A stretch of DNA of 64,000 nucleotides from Branchiostoma belcheri (lineage: Eukaryota; Chordata; Leptocardii; Amphioxiformes; Branchiostomatidae). The position numbers and the translations under genes were made by a program. How positions within the stretch are numbered: the first letter of the stretch is position 1; each line of letters begins with the position of its first letter. This document shows positions 21,736 through 35,900 of the stretch, piece after piece. Below the pieces are notes generated by a model. That model saw nothing but the letters and a program-made list of their open reading frames with translations, was not told the origin of the DNA and ran no database searches. The stretch is from the NCBI RefSeq assembly GCF_001625305.1, contig NW_017803713.1, positions 323,949 to 387,948 on the forward strand. The letters are read 5' to 3'.

Positions 21736-21779
21736 CCTCTTGAATGTCTCCCATGGCGAGAGTGTGGGTTAGTTTCTTC
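21736..21779 (-). CDS. USH1C: Candidate alternative 3' exon of USH1C
   Basis: The acceptor TTGTTGTAG and donor GAGG|GTAAGATC enclose 44 bases. The standard last exon contains a consensus donor overlapping its stop (GAAGT|GTAAGTGG at 22341). Using that donor leaves phase 2, and this exon then reads KKLTHTLAMGDIQE in frame without a stop. Human harmonin ends a few residues beyond the corresponding point (DELTFF), so a modest extension is plausible. RNA evidence would be required. Confidence 0.4.
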
Positions 21780-22336
21780 CTACAACAACAGTCACAACTT
21801 TTGAGTGCAGCAAACATAAAAGGAGTTAAAGACAGACTCACAGTGCAAAAGGGGTATACAAAGGACTATTCCATTCAAACACTGTTGGGAGGGGTGTGAC
21901 GGAAGGTAAATTTTTCACCACAACCAAGGGAAGACAACTATTACAAACGTCACTCACAGAAGAAAGTGTAAAGAAAAGGGGGAACTGGAATGGTCTACAG
22001 AGGATTGGGGAAGAAAATAGCTGTAAGATACTGGAATGAACAATTTCCTTCCTGCACCCCCTTCAAGTGTTCTAATGGAAGAGCCCAGGGTATACTACTA
22101 CAAACTACTGCATGAGCATGTGTACACAACATGACAAAACTGTGACATCACCGTGGTTACAGGTTAGTGATTTAGTAAACAAAGAAGTTCAACATAAAGT
22201 ATGTTGTGCAGTTGGTGAATGATGTTATGTTAGTATTGTCCATGTTGAAACAAGGGTAATGTGACAGCAAATAAAAGACAATGGAGGCTCCACCCACGAG
22301 GTGGTGCCAAAAAAAGTACACTACGATTAACACCAC

Positions 22337-23953
22337 TTACACTTCATCTTCGTATGCTTTAGGTGGGGCAACAGCGATCACAAGGGTCAGGGAATCCTAA
22401 AAACAATAAGAAAGTAAATACAGTACTCATCATTAATTTTGTTTTTAAACAACATGAAAAATTTTTTAACATATTAAATAAAATCATTAATATCAGTTGC
22501 CATCAAGTGATTAAGCTTATCTGTGCAGCACTCAAAGTCTTTGCTGACTTGCACATCAGAATTTTTTATGTACTTACATGTATCTACTACTTCTATAGCA
22601 CAATAACACAGTCATGCAGTAACTGTTTCACATTTGAAAGGGCTTTGAGTTGCACATCATGATATGCAGGTGGCCACAATATCTAAATCTACAGTTGCAG
22701 ATCAAGACATACACACACAAGTTGTGCATCGGGATATATGGAGTTGCACAATCAGGATTATGTACTAAGTCTTGCACATCAGAAATTTAAGTTGTACATC
22801 AGGCATTGGAGTTGCACATATGGTATATGGATATGGTATTGCACAGGATTACAGTCTTGTACATCATGAATTTCAGCAATGCACATCAGCAAAATGGAGT
22901 TAATGTTGCACAATCAGGATTAAGCAGTTGCACATAAAGGGTGATTGTACAGATTGCACAATCAGATTCAATGATGCAAATCATAAATTACAGTTGCACA
23001 TCAGGAAATGCAGCAGTAGTGTCTTACCCCTGTAGCCTTCATCTCCTCCCGGAGGATCTCCTGTGCCCGGGCCAGCCTGATGTCCAGCATGGTGCGGCCG
23101 TTACAGTTCATAATCTGGTCTCCCTTGTACAGGCCACCTGGAACAGCACAAACATCACTGTTAGGATCACAAGGTTAGGGGTTCGAATCCCAGGTTTGTT
23201 AGACTGATGTCCAGCATGGTGTGGCATTAGTTCATGACAGGCCACCTAAAAAATCATGGGTATTACTAATAGGTAAGGGCTGGAAAACCCCAGGCTAACT
23301 GTACAGTAACTGTTATGTACATGAGCCTATGCAGTACATGTCATGTAATATTTTTAATGCCTGTCAATGGTATAAGTTTGGAGCTAAGGGTAAAGCCAAA
23401 AGGTAGATTTACCAATCCAGAAATAGAATCCCTGCATTCTACAAATGTATCTGGATCCCAATCTTTCCCAACACAAAATCAAAAACCAAAAAATGCAACC
23501 TCCTAAGAAAAGCTAAAAGCAACAGGTGGGAAATAAAGCCGACTGCTACCCATACACACCAGGGAGTCCCTGCCCCCAAGCAGTATACTGTAAAATTTCA
23601 CTTTACAGTATATTCCTGGTAGAAAAATTTCACGGTCTGAGAAAAATGGACATGTTCGCAGAACTATATGTTCGCGGTGGCCGCAAGTTCAGAAGAAAGA
23701 AAGTCAGTAAATAATTTGTTTGCAGTAATGATAAATTTGCAGTATACACTGATTCTTAGCCCCCAAAACTGGGAACATAATTTAAAAGTGATTTACAGTA
23801 ATGAAAACTGGAAGCTACAATGTAGTAGGACACAGTGAACTGCTCCTCACCATGTGTGTGTGCCAGACCTCCCTCCCACACCTCCGTCACAATCACCTTC
23901 CCTCCCAGCACGGAGTCAATCCCTCCTTCAACTGTCACTCCCAGATCTGTGTC
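22337..23953 (-). CDS. USH1C: USH1C exons encoding PDZ3 and the C-terminus
   Basis: Exon 23851-23953 (103 bp) begins DTDLGVTVEGGID, the carboxylate-binding loop of PDZ3 (LGVT), and ends in phase 1. Exon 23028-23137 (110 bp) completes GGLYKGDQIMNCNG and the following helix (LARAQEILREEM). Exon 22337-22396 gives DSLTLVIAVAPPKAYEDEV and a stop. Human harmonin has LDLALEGG, GGIVKGDEIMAING and WIDLVVAVCPPKEYDDEL in the same places. PDZ3 helps anchor partners and dimerise the long isoforms. The intron between the last two exons holds a degenerate tandem repeat that runs up to the donor at 23027. Confidence 0.92.
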
Positions 23954-26900
23954 CTGGAAACAGAAAAAATCACAGTCAATGTCTTATAGGGCTGCCACAT
24001 ATTTCATCACTACCGGTAATCTTTATGTTTACTGAAAGAAAACATCTGGTTTTTGCTCTGTTTCTTCCTCTTCTTCTTCAATCTCCAAACAGTGACCTCT
24101 GACCTGACCAATGACATGATTTGTTGATGTCTGTCACCATGGTGACTGGTGTTGGGTTACATAATGTTGCAATTTCATGGTCTGCTCTGCTCCTGTCACC
24201 ATATACTTGTAGTGCATGTATGTGAATGTGTTTGAGTAAGAATTAACAGAGCAGACCATGTCTGAAGGTAAACATCATTAGCTTTGCAAATGTTACTTCA
24301 ATCTCTAGTTATATATTGTAAAACATTTAATTTAAAATGATATATATATATGTCATGCATGTGTTCCTCACCTTCTCTTTTTTGATCTTGATCATCCGTA
24401 TCTCTCTGCCTGCTATCTGAGGCTTGGTGAACTGCATGTGAACATTGTAGAGTGTCAGGATTGAATAGGTTTATTTATGGCCCATTTTACAGCTTTCATC
24501 ATACAGTAAGTGACTTACTGGTCATACCAAGAAGACTGATCAATTATTAGATATCATAGAATGGAACAATCACATATAATTTCCAAATGAAAGTTAATCA
24601 ACGGTGTTGGTTACATACACTTAATAATTATGTATGAAACACACTAGTAAGCATTTAACAGATTCTGAACTTATTCTACTCTTACTAAGTCTTAATACAT
24701 TGTAGATACACCAACTCCAACAGTAACTTGATAATGTATAAGATTGATGAACTAACCAGACTGGCAGGGTCGAACTTCTCTGGCGACAGTTTGTCCTGAC
24801 CAATCCTGGAGGGCGTTCTTCTTACCTAGAGACACACGGAATGCTCACAACTTTTTAAGACATGACATACATTGAAAAGACAATGAGACACCAGCATTAT
24901 TATGTTTCCCATAATATGAAAATTTTAAACTGAAACTAATAGCATGAAACGTATACATCTCTGTGATTTGACTGTCAGTGAGTTCAAGCTAAAATCTACA
25001 AAATGAGGCAGAAGACAGTACAGTTGACAGTGCAAGAAGACAGAAAACTTAGTTGTACAACTTATCTTTCACAGAACGATCTTACATTTAAGTACTGAAG
25101 TTTCGTTGGAGACAGAATAGAAAAAGGTACATGATCAACAATTTTTATGTTACATGCTATGGACGAATGAAAACCTCGTAATAGTTTAAGTCACTCAGAA
25201 ATTAAAGCAGATACTGAATGATAATGTGGCTTTAGATTATGTATTCTTAAAACTAGACATAAAAACTGTCAAGGTTTTTTTAATTGACAGAAAAGAGGCA
25301 GATTGTTTTGTGTCATACTAGACTAAAATTTGCTTTATTCAAATACAATCATTAAAAATCTGGTGACACACTAAAAATCTCTTCATTTGTTTACATATTA
25401 TGTGCACATCTTTGGCAGAAAATCCAGATTTTACACCTTTTATTGTATATACTACAATGTAATTTCATTTATTAAACGTTTATACAATGTCTCAGGGTTA
25501 AAATAAACTTTTCTCAACTTTTCCAGAAAAAAATGAAAATGGAGTCCGACATAATATCTTTGAATCACAAAACTTAAGATTACTGCATGCATCAATATTA
25601 TTGTCAAACAATGTCAAAATTCTGCATATTATAAATAGGATCCATCATGGCTTTTCCTTGTCCACTTATTTGTTATTACTTAAAATTAATAAACAATATT
25701 TTACAAGTGGCTGTATTCCACTGCTGCAGTTACTTCAGAATCTGTCATCACAATACAAACACAGCAAATCAAAACTCCCCCCATCTCTTGTGGCACAAGT
25801 TAATGGCACACTAGCCTAGGGTAAAATCTAAAAAATTAAAAAATGGCAACTTCTCTGCATACTGCACTATGGGCACTACCATCTTTTATGATACTAAGAC
25901 CAACTTTAATACATGGACATCCCATTGACATGGCAGTATCATAATTCATTCCTAGTCATTGACTACAATACAGTCATACATTTGATATTAGCAGCTGCAA
26001 TAATTATAGTTTTCCATAATAATTTTACAATATGATAATATTTTGTAATGTAAATTGTGATATACTGCAGTGATGTACCAGTAAAGAGTAATAAATAAAT
26101 TATAACTAGTATGCTTTTTAGTTAGTCTTCATGTTGCAGCTGGACTAAAAATGAACTCTTTTTTTTAAAGTACACTTCTCAAGAGTTAAATCGTGAACTT
26201 CAAGATATGTATACTTAGTACAATGTAGCTGCTTTCTATGGCCACCACCATCATACACCACACACCAAAATTGTCCTGACTTTAAAAAACATGGCATATC
26301 TGACTGCATGACAGCATCAGTCTGCAATATCTACAAAAGCCACCAGTCACCTTAATATGTAAATTACACCCTGTCGTTACCAATTAGCATAATTTATGCA
26401 TGCCAATCGACAGTACTTAACTTCTGCTGGCCTGGAGGGGGGGTGAACTTATTAAAGGGAGGCTAGAGTCGAGTCACTCCCTCTCCTAGCACGTAAGCCT
26501 CACCCTGAAAACAGGTCACAAGTTGGACTGCAATTCTTTCAAATCTCTCTGGATGCTTAGAACATTTTTAAACAACAAAAGAATAAAAAAAGGTTGCAAA
26601 TGAGTGTGGAATGTGTTGGGTTGTTATTGGTTTGAAAGCCGTGGGGAAAAGGCTGTGAGTTATTTTTTCTTTGAATGGTATGGTTAGAGCTGGGTTAATT
26701 TTAACAGAAAACTTATAGATGTGATGGCTCAGGGGGTTAATGGTTAGCTTTTGCAGGACTGCCAGAAATTGTCAACAATATTACAGGGGGGCCTGCATGG
26801 GGGGTCCCGACAACGCTCTCGATTACGTTTTACTGTAAATTCCAAGTGGCTACAACGCATTACATAGAATTAAAACTGCGAATACGCTCTACGCAAAATG

Positions 26901-29900
26901 TGTCAATTACGCTCTACGTTGAATTAGAGCGGTGTGTCTACGCTCGATGTAAAATTAAAACGGCGGATTACGCTCTACGCAAAAGGGCATGCATGCGGGC
27001 CCCCTTACAGGTATGAGGGAAGTACAGATATCTGAAATAATGTCGACCATGATAATCATATTTCTTCTTTTTGAAATTCATAGTGTTGACAAAACTTGTT
27101 GGAAATACAAGGCTCTCCTTTGAAACAAAAGAGAGATTCAGAAGTATATAGATTTGAAATAAAGTTTAAAAAAATAAAAGAGATACTGACAATACAGGGC
27201 AGCCAGTGAAGACATGGAGTGTAGGCACAAGGAAAGGTTGAAGCAAATAAAAAGATGACAAGAAAGAGATAAAGTTAGAGATGTTAGACAAGACACAAGA
27301 GTTTGGGACACATCCCAGCCACCTCTTTGTGCAGTACAACTGCTCCACCTAGCAGGAGAGCTCTGCAGTGCAGTTTATATTTCTTGCCAATAGGTATTCT
27401 TGGTGTTTTTGAACACATTTCCTAGCCTGGGTGCCATTTTTCCGCAATCAAGGCAGAAATATTTAGTAAGCAGAGGTGACTAGTATGCGACGGCACTTAG
27501 AGTTTACAGTCATGTAGTCTTGAATACAAGTAATACTGGTAAATCTGCTTAATAATATAAAAACTACAAATGAAAATGAATACCAGACTGAGTTATATTT
27601 TCAAACATAGGATCACATCATCCACATTCTAGTAGTAAGTAAACGCTCGCCTCGCGCCTACGGCGCTCGAGGTCCCCTCTAGCAGTGGGAAGAACCCCCC
27701 CATTCAAAATCCTGGCTACGGGCATGTAAAGATATCAATGATCACATCAAATTGTATGAAAATACTTCCTTTCATGCACAAGACCATACAAACTTGTTAT
27801 ATCAATGACATTCCAGTGCATAATTGGTATAATTCCCCCAAAAGAAACCTTGCTCTTTCTGACAGGTATAAGCAACAATACCTGTCAATGCTCTTGAGTA
27901 ACACTGCCAGACATTGAGATTATCATGATCATATCACTTTCAGCCCATAGAAGAAAAATGGGACATTAAAGATGTGAAACTGTTTGAAATGAGGTCATTT
28001 TTTACTCTTTGCATCAATCAAGTTTAGAGTCTCAAGTCAAGAGGAAAGAATTAGGCCCCATTCCACTTCTTGCGGAGCATTTAGGGGTGGTGCCCATGGC
28101 CATCTCCCTTTCTGTAGCCCTTGGGCCACACAGTTCTGCAAGCACTACAGCAGGGGGGTAGTCCGCTGGTAGTGTTGTGAATTTGACCTAGACCAATATA
28201 CACTTTCTCATAAATGCTGAGTGCTGAGCAGAGAAAGCAGTATGTATACCATTCTTAAAAGCTAATTAAAAGTCTTTGGTATGACTCGGACGAGGTTTGA
28301 ACTCACGACCTCCCGCTTACAAAGTGAGCACCCTCAAAAGATTAAGTCAGCAATACAATCAAATTTGTATGGCTCAACTAACACCATTCACTATGACCAA
28401 AAGGGTTATAGTGAATGGTGGTAGTGAGCCTTGTTCACAGAATGGACCTGCCTACTGCAGCTTCCGGGACGGGACGTCGGAATTATGTGTCTTTATTACA
28501 GCAAAGCGTGAACAAGGTTGATGGAATTGGTAAAAAATCTGGGTAAGTCCCAATTTACTTGTTACTTGTGTTGGCTAGAAAGTTTAGCCCTTTTGGTCAT
28601 AATGAAGTATACCAACACAGATGAACTTTCATGCTACCACCATTCACACATGCACACAGTTCCTAACTTACCCCCTGTGCAGCACTGGGACTCATGTAAG
28701 TTTTGGGAGGACTGGGGATGAGGTTAGGTTTCCTCAGGTCCTTCTCTGCCTCCTGACTCAGCCACTGTTGTTCCCGCTGGATCTCCCGCTCTGACTCCTT
28801 AGCTTCCTGCTGAAGACGGTGGATCCTCATACGCTCCTCCTTCTCCTACAGAAGGTATCATTATCATTATCATTTTTGGCCTTTCAATAGACCTGTTTAC
28901 CTTTCAGAGATTGAAAGAACTGCTTATGTCACAGGGGGACATTTTGAATAGAATGCCGTTCTAGAACCCGGAAGTTGAACACGGCTTTCGCTTGCGGTGT
29001 CCCCCCTGGCAGATCACTGCATTCTGTTCTCAGATACCAGAATCGGCTATCTGGTGAGATTGGGTGGAAAAGAAACAGGGGACAGCCATCATTCAATGAA
29101 GTATCAATAATCTTTAGACTCCTTGTACTGGAGCAGGTCTGGAAACTTTCAGAAATCATTAAATCAGTAAGGGGGACAACGCAATTGAAAGCGAGTTCTA
29201 TAATTATAGAATGGTGTTGTATCAAAAATTTCCACCCTGTGATGTAAGCAGTTCGTGCGATCAGTGAAAGGTAAACAGGTCTATTCAAATATTAAGTGTT
29301 CTAGCCAGCCTGGATTTTTTCTTTTCTGTCATCCCATTTTGTTTGACATACATGTAATATCATGTTGAGGGTGGAAGGTGCATGCTCCCCCAGGAAAAAT
29401 TTGAAATCTTGACCCTCTGAAATGCTATTTCCTGCATTTCGAGATGCAAATTTTGATTGTAGAGTAAAAGCTTACCGGTATCTCTTTTTATTAGTGAAAA
29501 ATTATACAAAGGTTTCAGCTTGATTTTTTGGGGGGTCTGTGTCTGCCAAAGATGACAGAATGGGCAAAATTTTTGTCCATCATTTGACAATTCGTCAATG
29601 AAAATAAAAATTGCAGCTGGCTAGAACACTACCAGTAATTCAAAGAGTCTGACACATTTACGTGAAATGCACAAAGTCATCAAGAGAAAACTGTACAGAG
29701 TTTGTGTCTCTTATTGAATCATGGGTGGAAAAGTCTTTTGGCAAAAGAATGACTTAATCCAATTTTTTTCATCATTGTCAACTGAGTCTAATTTAGGTCA
29801 GCACACATCAGCAACAAATTGACAGATCTTTATCATTTTGCAAAACAAGAGTTAGTCTAACAATGTAACTGGTATCTGAAATTCCATATTAATCGGACCA

Positions 29901-32900
29901 GGCTAATTTCAAGCATTTTACTAATTCTCATTTTTATGTATTCTATAACGGAGTATCAGACTATATTTCAATGTATTCTATCAAAAATCTTCAATTTTCA
30001 TCGCAATAACACAATCACACAAAACACACGATAAGGCCCCATTTCTAATTGGGATAAAATTGTCCGGATCGAGCCGAATCAAAGCGAATCAATTCGGCTT
30101 CATTTGGACAATTTTACATTTTTAGTATGTAAGTAACTGAGAGAGAGAGAGAGATTTACATAATTAGATGCAAATTATGCAAATGAAGTCTTCATAGAAA
30201 TTCCTTCTTAATTATGCAAATTAAGTCTTCATTTGCATAATTTGAATCTAATTATGTACATCTCTCTCTCTCAGTTACCTACATACTAAAAAAGTGGGAA
30301 TGGGGCCTAAAATTCTTATCAAATTATCATCAATGACAGTTGTCAATCAAACTGAGTAAAAGCAGACAGAAGGACAGAGCCAGTAGATACAGAAGAGGCA
30401 AACCCCGTGCAGGCTAGGCCGGGTGGAATACCTGCTGCAGGCGATTCTGCTCCTCCAGTTTTTGTTGGAGTTCGAGCTCCTTCCTGCGCTTCTTGTCGTG
30501 CTCCGAGAGCTGGTCCTACGAGCGACAGACGTGCAGCGTAACAGCGTACCGTAACATGCAGAGAGTCACAAGCAAGCCATGCCACCCTATTGCTACTCTT
30601 AAAACATGGTTTGTACATACATGACTGTACAACTGACAGATGAATGTTTGGGAAAGTTATCTTTGTTTGTGCATTTAGGCTCTCTTGGAAAGCAGCTAGT
30701 AGTACTAGCTTGACTGAAGGGACTACATCATGCATTGTTTTCAAGATCAGTCCAAACAAATTTAGGAGACAAATACTTACAAACCACCTAAGTCTACAGA
30801 TTTTGTTAATAGCTCCAAAAATACATTACATTATTTTTTTGTGTAGAAATACGTGTCACACTCAGTCTAGTGAATGACATGTTCACAATATAGTAACAGT
30901 TACAGTAAACTGTTACAGTAAGTTAGTAACAGAATTAGTTTCCTTGATTTTAAGACATTCTAACAATCCAAGATGTGTACAAACCATGTCTACCAGGCTT
31001 ACAAATGTATGCACACTACTCCTACAAAATACAATATTGTAAGCATTCTACATGTAGCTTCCCTACAGGCAAAACCTACATGTAGGGCAAGGTGGCTCAC
31101 AGTGTTAAGCAGAAGACATGCAGACTGATTAAACTGATTTCTCATGATTCTGAATGATTGGTTACAAACTCACATGCTGGAGTAACAAACAATGCAGTTT
31201 GACATGCTGCTATAGAGAGTGTTAGTCATGTCCATTGAGCTGAATTCAGTTTGATGAAAACTAGTATTAGGGAGATGGTGAAATAGTGATGGCAAAGAGA
31301 GTTGACATTTTACAATTTTTCTTGCATTTTTAGCCCTCCCCAAAAATCCTCACCAGCCTATATAGGCCAATTAATAACATGCTATGTTTGTCAGCTAAAG
31401 CCCCTGCCACACATAGCTGAATACGGCGTCCAGTGTTCTGGGCATGTTCAGGGGTAAAATCTGACTCAAATTTAACTCAAATTTGACTGGATTGGTATAG
31501 AAAGTCAGACATGGGCTAAATCTGGTCAGACTGCTCCCAAACTTCAGCCAACTGGTGCTCAGGGGAAGGCACTGAATGTGTGACAGGGGCTTAATGCTTC
31601 GGAAAAAGTAACTGTCCTTGGTGCTGAAATGCATATCATTTCCTTGTGATGATGTTTTCATTGATGAAAGCCAATTTGGACAACTAGTCAGAGACTAAGG
31701 GAAAGGTGCTAATTGATAGTGACGAGGTGTTGAGGTGTGGAATGGTTGGAAAGTTAGGAACATTGTGAAAAGGGAACTAAGGTGATATGGAAATGGTGAA
31801 TGTATGGCAATAAGCAGATTCTGACATTTTTAGCATGGTGACTTATGGAAAGTCACTTTGTTTCACAATAAAGTAAAAATATGTTCAACTAAATCCATGT
31901 CTTTTATCCAGCAAAAAAACAAATGAATACCTAAAATACTTGGGGCAATATACACATAACACTGGGAGAAACAACAGTACTGTGTCTAATAATTAATTAA
32001 CACCCTACAAAATTATGATAAGGTAAATGTTTTCTTCCACATGGTGGCACAAGTTGTTATCATGCTGCAAGGAGTAGCAAACTTAAGACCAACTTTTAAA
32101 GATGATTTAATACTCTGATTAAACTACTGCTTGTCCAAAATTAAATTATAACCACTTTTTGGGTGGTCTCTTGGATAATCTTTACCATTGACAAGTATTG
32201 AAAATCCTGACTAGTATAAGATCTTCATTAGGCAGTATCTATGGGAAGTTGTGATGAGTTCCAGGTCTTACCAGTTGCAGCTGTGTCTGTTTCTCCTTCC
32301 TCTCACTCTCCCTACGCTGGGCCTGGGTCCTGCTCTCCATGCTCCGCTTACGACTCTCTTCTGACAGAAGGTATCATGAACAAATTGTCAGGAAGAACAT
32401 AGAAGTAACTAGAAGGTAACATTTGCAAAGCAAAATAAATGTTTACCTTGCTCGCATATAGACTGTTAATTCTTACTCAAACACATTTTCATATATGGAG
32501 TCCAATCCCTCCTGCTATAAAATTGCAACATGAAGTAACACAACACTAGTTAACATGGCAACAGACATCTGGTTCAGGTCATTGACCTCATTTGTTTGAA
32601 GAAGAAGAGGAAAAAGAAACAGAGCAAAAACAATATGTTTTCCTTCTGTGAAGGTACACGTAATAACTTAATCAATTGATTGGCTTGCAGTCATGAAACA
32701 TACTCTTAAGACTAGTAAACACAATTTTAATTATTATACAGTTTTGTGAAGCTTTTAGACTTGTTGATTCTTGAATAAAAAAATAGAAATGCCAGAAACC
32801 AGTACAAAAAATCCTGTTAAAAAGGAGAAGGAATCATCAATAACCAAACTGTGACTCAAGTAATTTATTGCAGAGACAAAGCTCCAACATACAGAATGCT

Positions 32901-35900
32901 ACATGTATAAGGTATATTCCATACCACCCTCAGTCTCAGCCCTCCAGCAGGATGGATCGCCCCTAATCTGGCACAACTATTTATGCCATCCCACCATTAG
33001 AAAACACAGGTGTTGATGCAAAATATGCCACAAACACACACACACAAACACACAAACTAAAATTTGTATTACCCATACCTTGTTTTTTCTCGTCGTCTAT
33101 TTTCTGCTGGGTGAGGCTGAGGTTGAGCAGCTCCTGCTCCAACTGTCGACTGATCTCTTCATCATCCTCTTCAGCTGTTCAACAAAGCAAGGTACAAACA
33201 ACCATGATCACACTAAGGCAACAATCCCACTTTTAGGATAAAATTGGCCAGATCAAAACGAATTGATTCGGTTTGATCTGGCTTCCATCCAGCTTGAAGA
33301 AGGATCAAACCAATTTGAAATGATAGTGATCTACGACAGGTTACAACGAATAGACAATTCTCATGGCCATAGCACCCAACTTGCGACAGGAGGTGGCTTA
33401 AGACTGCCTAAACCGAAGACAACCGCAATGGAAAGAACATTCGTTTACAGAAGTATAAAATCTCACAACAACCTTACACCACACGCCAGGTCAGCCACAC
33501 CAACACTATTCAAGAACATCATAAACGACATGATAACTCACAAGACTGATACATACAAACCCTTAAAGCACCGGTGGTAAGGTACTTCACAAGCAAGAAG
33601 CTATATATTATCATTGTATGCGACCTCTGACCTCCCAAAAGCGATCTAGTAATGTCATGCTGCCTTGTAGTAGATTATTGCTTTGTAATTTTATGCTAGT
33701 TGCGGTGTAATGGATGCAAGTGTTATGTTATGTTATGTGCCTTAATTTGCATTACATTTGTGTACTGTTTTGTGAATCCAGGAAAAATAGATTAGATTTG
33801 TTATCTAATCTAATGGATATCTAATAAAACATCAAACATCATCAAATCAATTCGGCGCAATCCTGACAATTTAATCCTAGAGGGAATGGGGCCAAAATGT
33901 ACTTTCAAATGAAACAATACATTCTGTTGATAAACATTATGGATTCTGACACAATGTTTTCCCTTAGAAATATTTGTCTTAAAATCATTATCATGTTTAA
34001 CTTACCTCTGATCAACTGTAAGTAGCTCTTAGTTATCCTCCAGCTATGACCACATGATCATTTCAACCAACAAATCAAATTGGTGTGGCCTAATGCATGG
34101 CATGTAGCATCATCAAAGTGCTGTGAAGATTAGAAGACTTACATTTCCTTTTCTGCAATTTGTTTTGTTGTTCTTCTTCCTGCTTTTTCTTCTCTTCAGC
34201 CTCTCTATAAACATCAGATGAGGACAATATAGTCATTATCCCATGCCAACCAAAGGAAAAAAATGTGTTGCGTATGGTTACATTAAGAAAGAGAAACCTC
34301 CTTGGTCGTATTGAGCAATTTTCTTCTTTAACACAAAGTCTTAAATAATCTTACTGATATTAACACAAAAATGTATTGGTTGGAATGAAATTTTTAGTCT
34401 ACTAAGTGTTTGATGCTTTCCTTCCTTAGTCATTCTGTTTTCTATTTTCTGTGTAAACGATCAACTCTTGCTGTCCACTTTATTTTACCATAATCCTGGA
34501 ATGAACAGTCCCTCTCCAACAGGTTTTGCCTTATTAATTTGTCTGTAGTTAATACCGTTTAAAATTTATGAAGAAGACTACATTCTAACCAATAAAGTTT
34601 TTGATTACAAAAAATCTTTGGTATGAAGAATACATGCATTGCCTGCCATTAGTCGTTAGGTTACATATCTACATGTAAGACCTACATTAAATATTACACA
34701 CTACCATTTGGTATGTCTATACATGCAACAGAAATTTGAATTTATGGCTCTTTCAAGACTGAAACATGCTCTGACTTATGTAAATTATTCACTCTCACTC
34801 TACATCAGTGCACCAAAGCAGGCAGTATACCTCATGCTTTTAGTTTTACAAAGACTGATTCAGAAACAGATTTAGACCAGGGAAAAAAAGAAAGTTTAAC
34901 AATTATGTTTTCACCAAGCTGATACCTGAGTCTTTGTAACTCTTCCTGCCTTTGTTTGAGTTTGGCCAGGGCAGATTGGTGAATCCTCCAGAGTAGCAGC
35001 ACATCAAAACATAAGCATTAGTCACCAAAAGTAAAATTAAAAAAAAAAAAAAAAAAAAAAAAACATGCTGCAGGTACATTGCCAGGCTGCATAGAGAAGT
35101 TTTCAGAAAGAAAGTTCTTCCAAAAGACATTTCCAGATACATAATAGAAAACTGTTTGAAAGTATAGGATTTGTAAAATAGAAGTTGAGTTAATGCTAGA
35201 GTTGTGTGGCAAGTACAATGGGACAGTGAAGATTTTTTAAAGGTTTTTGAGTGCCAGGTGCTCTAAGAAGTAATCCATCCTTGCTAGGATCTTGTAGTCA
35301 TGCAAGTACAGTGTTTGTTTAATTTTTTTTTCTCAGTTTTTGAAATAACCATGCAATACATGGTCACAGAGGCATCACCAATTGGGCACTACATAATAAT
35401 TATTATTTTATAATATTAAAGAGGACAAAAAAGGCTATTCTCTTAAACCAATTAAGTCTGAAATTATAGGAAAATTGGTAATAAGCTGTCCCTGTGGGGT
35501 GTCTACATCAAGGCCTTCAGACAGTTTTTGTGTGTGTGGATGGTGTTCAGCACCAAGGACAGGTGTGTACGTACATATTTTGTTTTTTTTTATTTACATG
35601 CAAATGTTTGAATGTCCAGATTCATGTACATGTAGGTTTGCACTACAGTTTTGTATTTTTTGTATCATGTTACAAAACTATGTTGAAAATTAGGATGATA
35701 TTTGACAGTTAAATACTGTCTAAGGGGGTCAACGTATGGTTTGTATACAGAGACACACATTCAAGTTTCAATCAACTAAATGTAGGAGCTAATATATAGT
35801 ACATGTGTATGTGTCACCATGCAGACCCATGCACAAATTTAACATTCAATACTCACGTCCATAATGTCACATTGAGGCAAACAGAGACAGTCACAATTAA

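Larger units (their letters stand above)
24826..28671 (-). other. Large harmonin intron
   Basis: A 3.8 kb intron in the position where vertebrate long isoforms have extra proline/serine/threonine-rich coding sequence. I see no additional exon that fits, though one could be missed. It contains the family A element (26787-27004) and part of a tRNA-like SINE (28270-28370). Confidence 0.6.

Noticed and set aside
22645..23010. CRISPR-like array appearance of the TTGCACATCAGGAT repeats
   Set aside because: Repeats are degenerate, spacers are irregular and the genome is eukaryotic.
23170..23200. B-box-like GGGGTTCGAATCCC suggesting a tRNA gene
   Set aside because: No A box or cloverleaf upstream. 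At most a SINE scrap.
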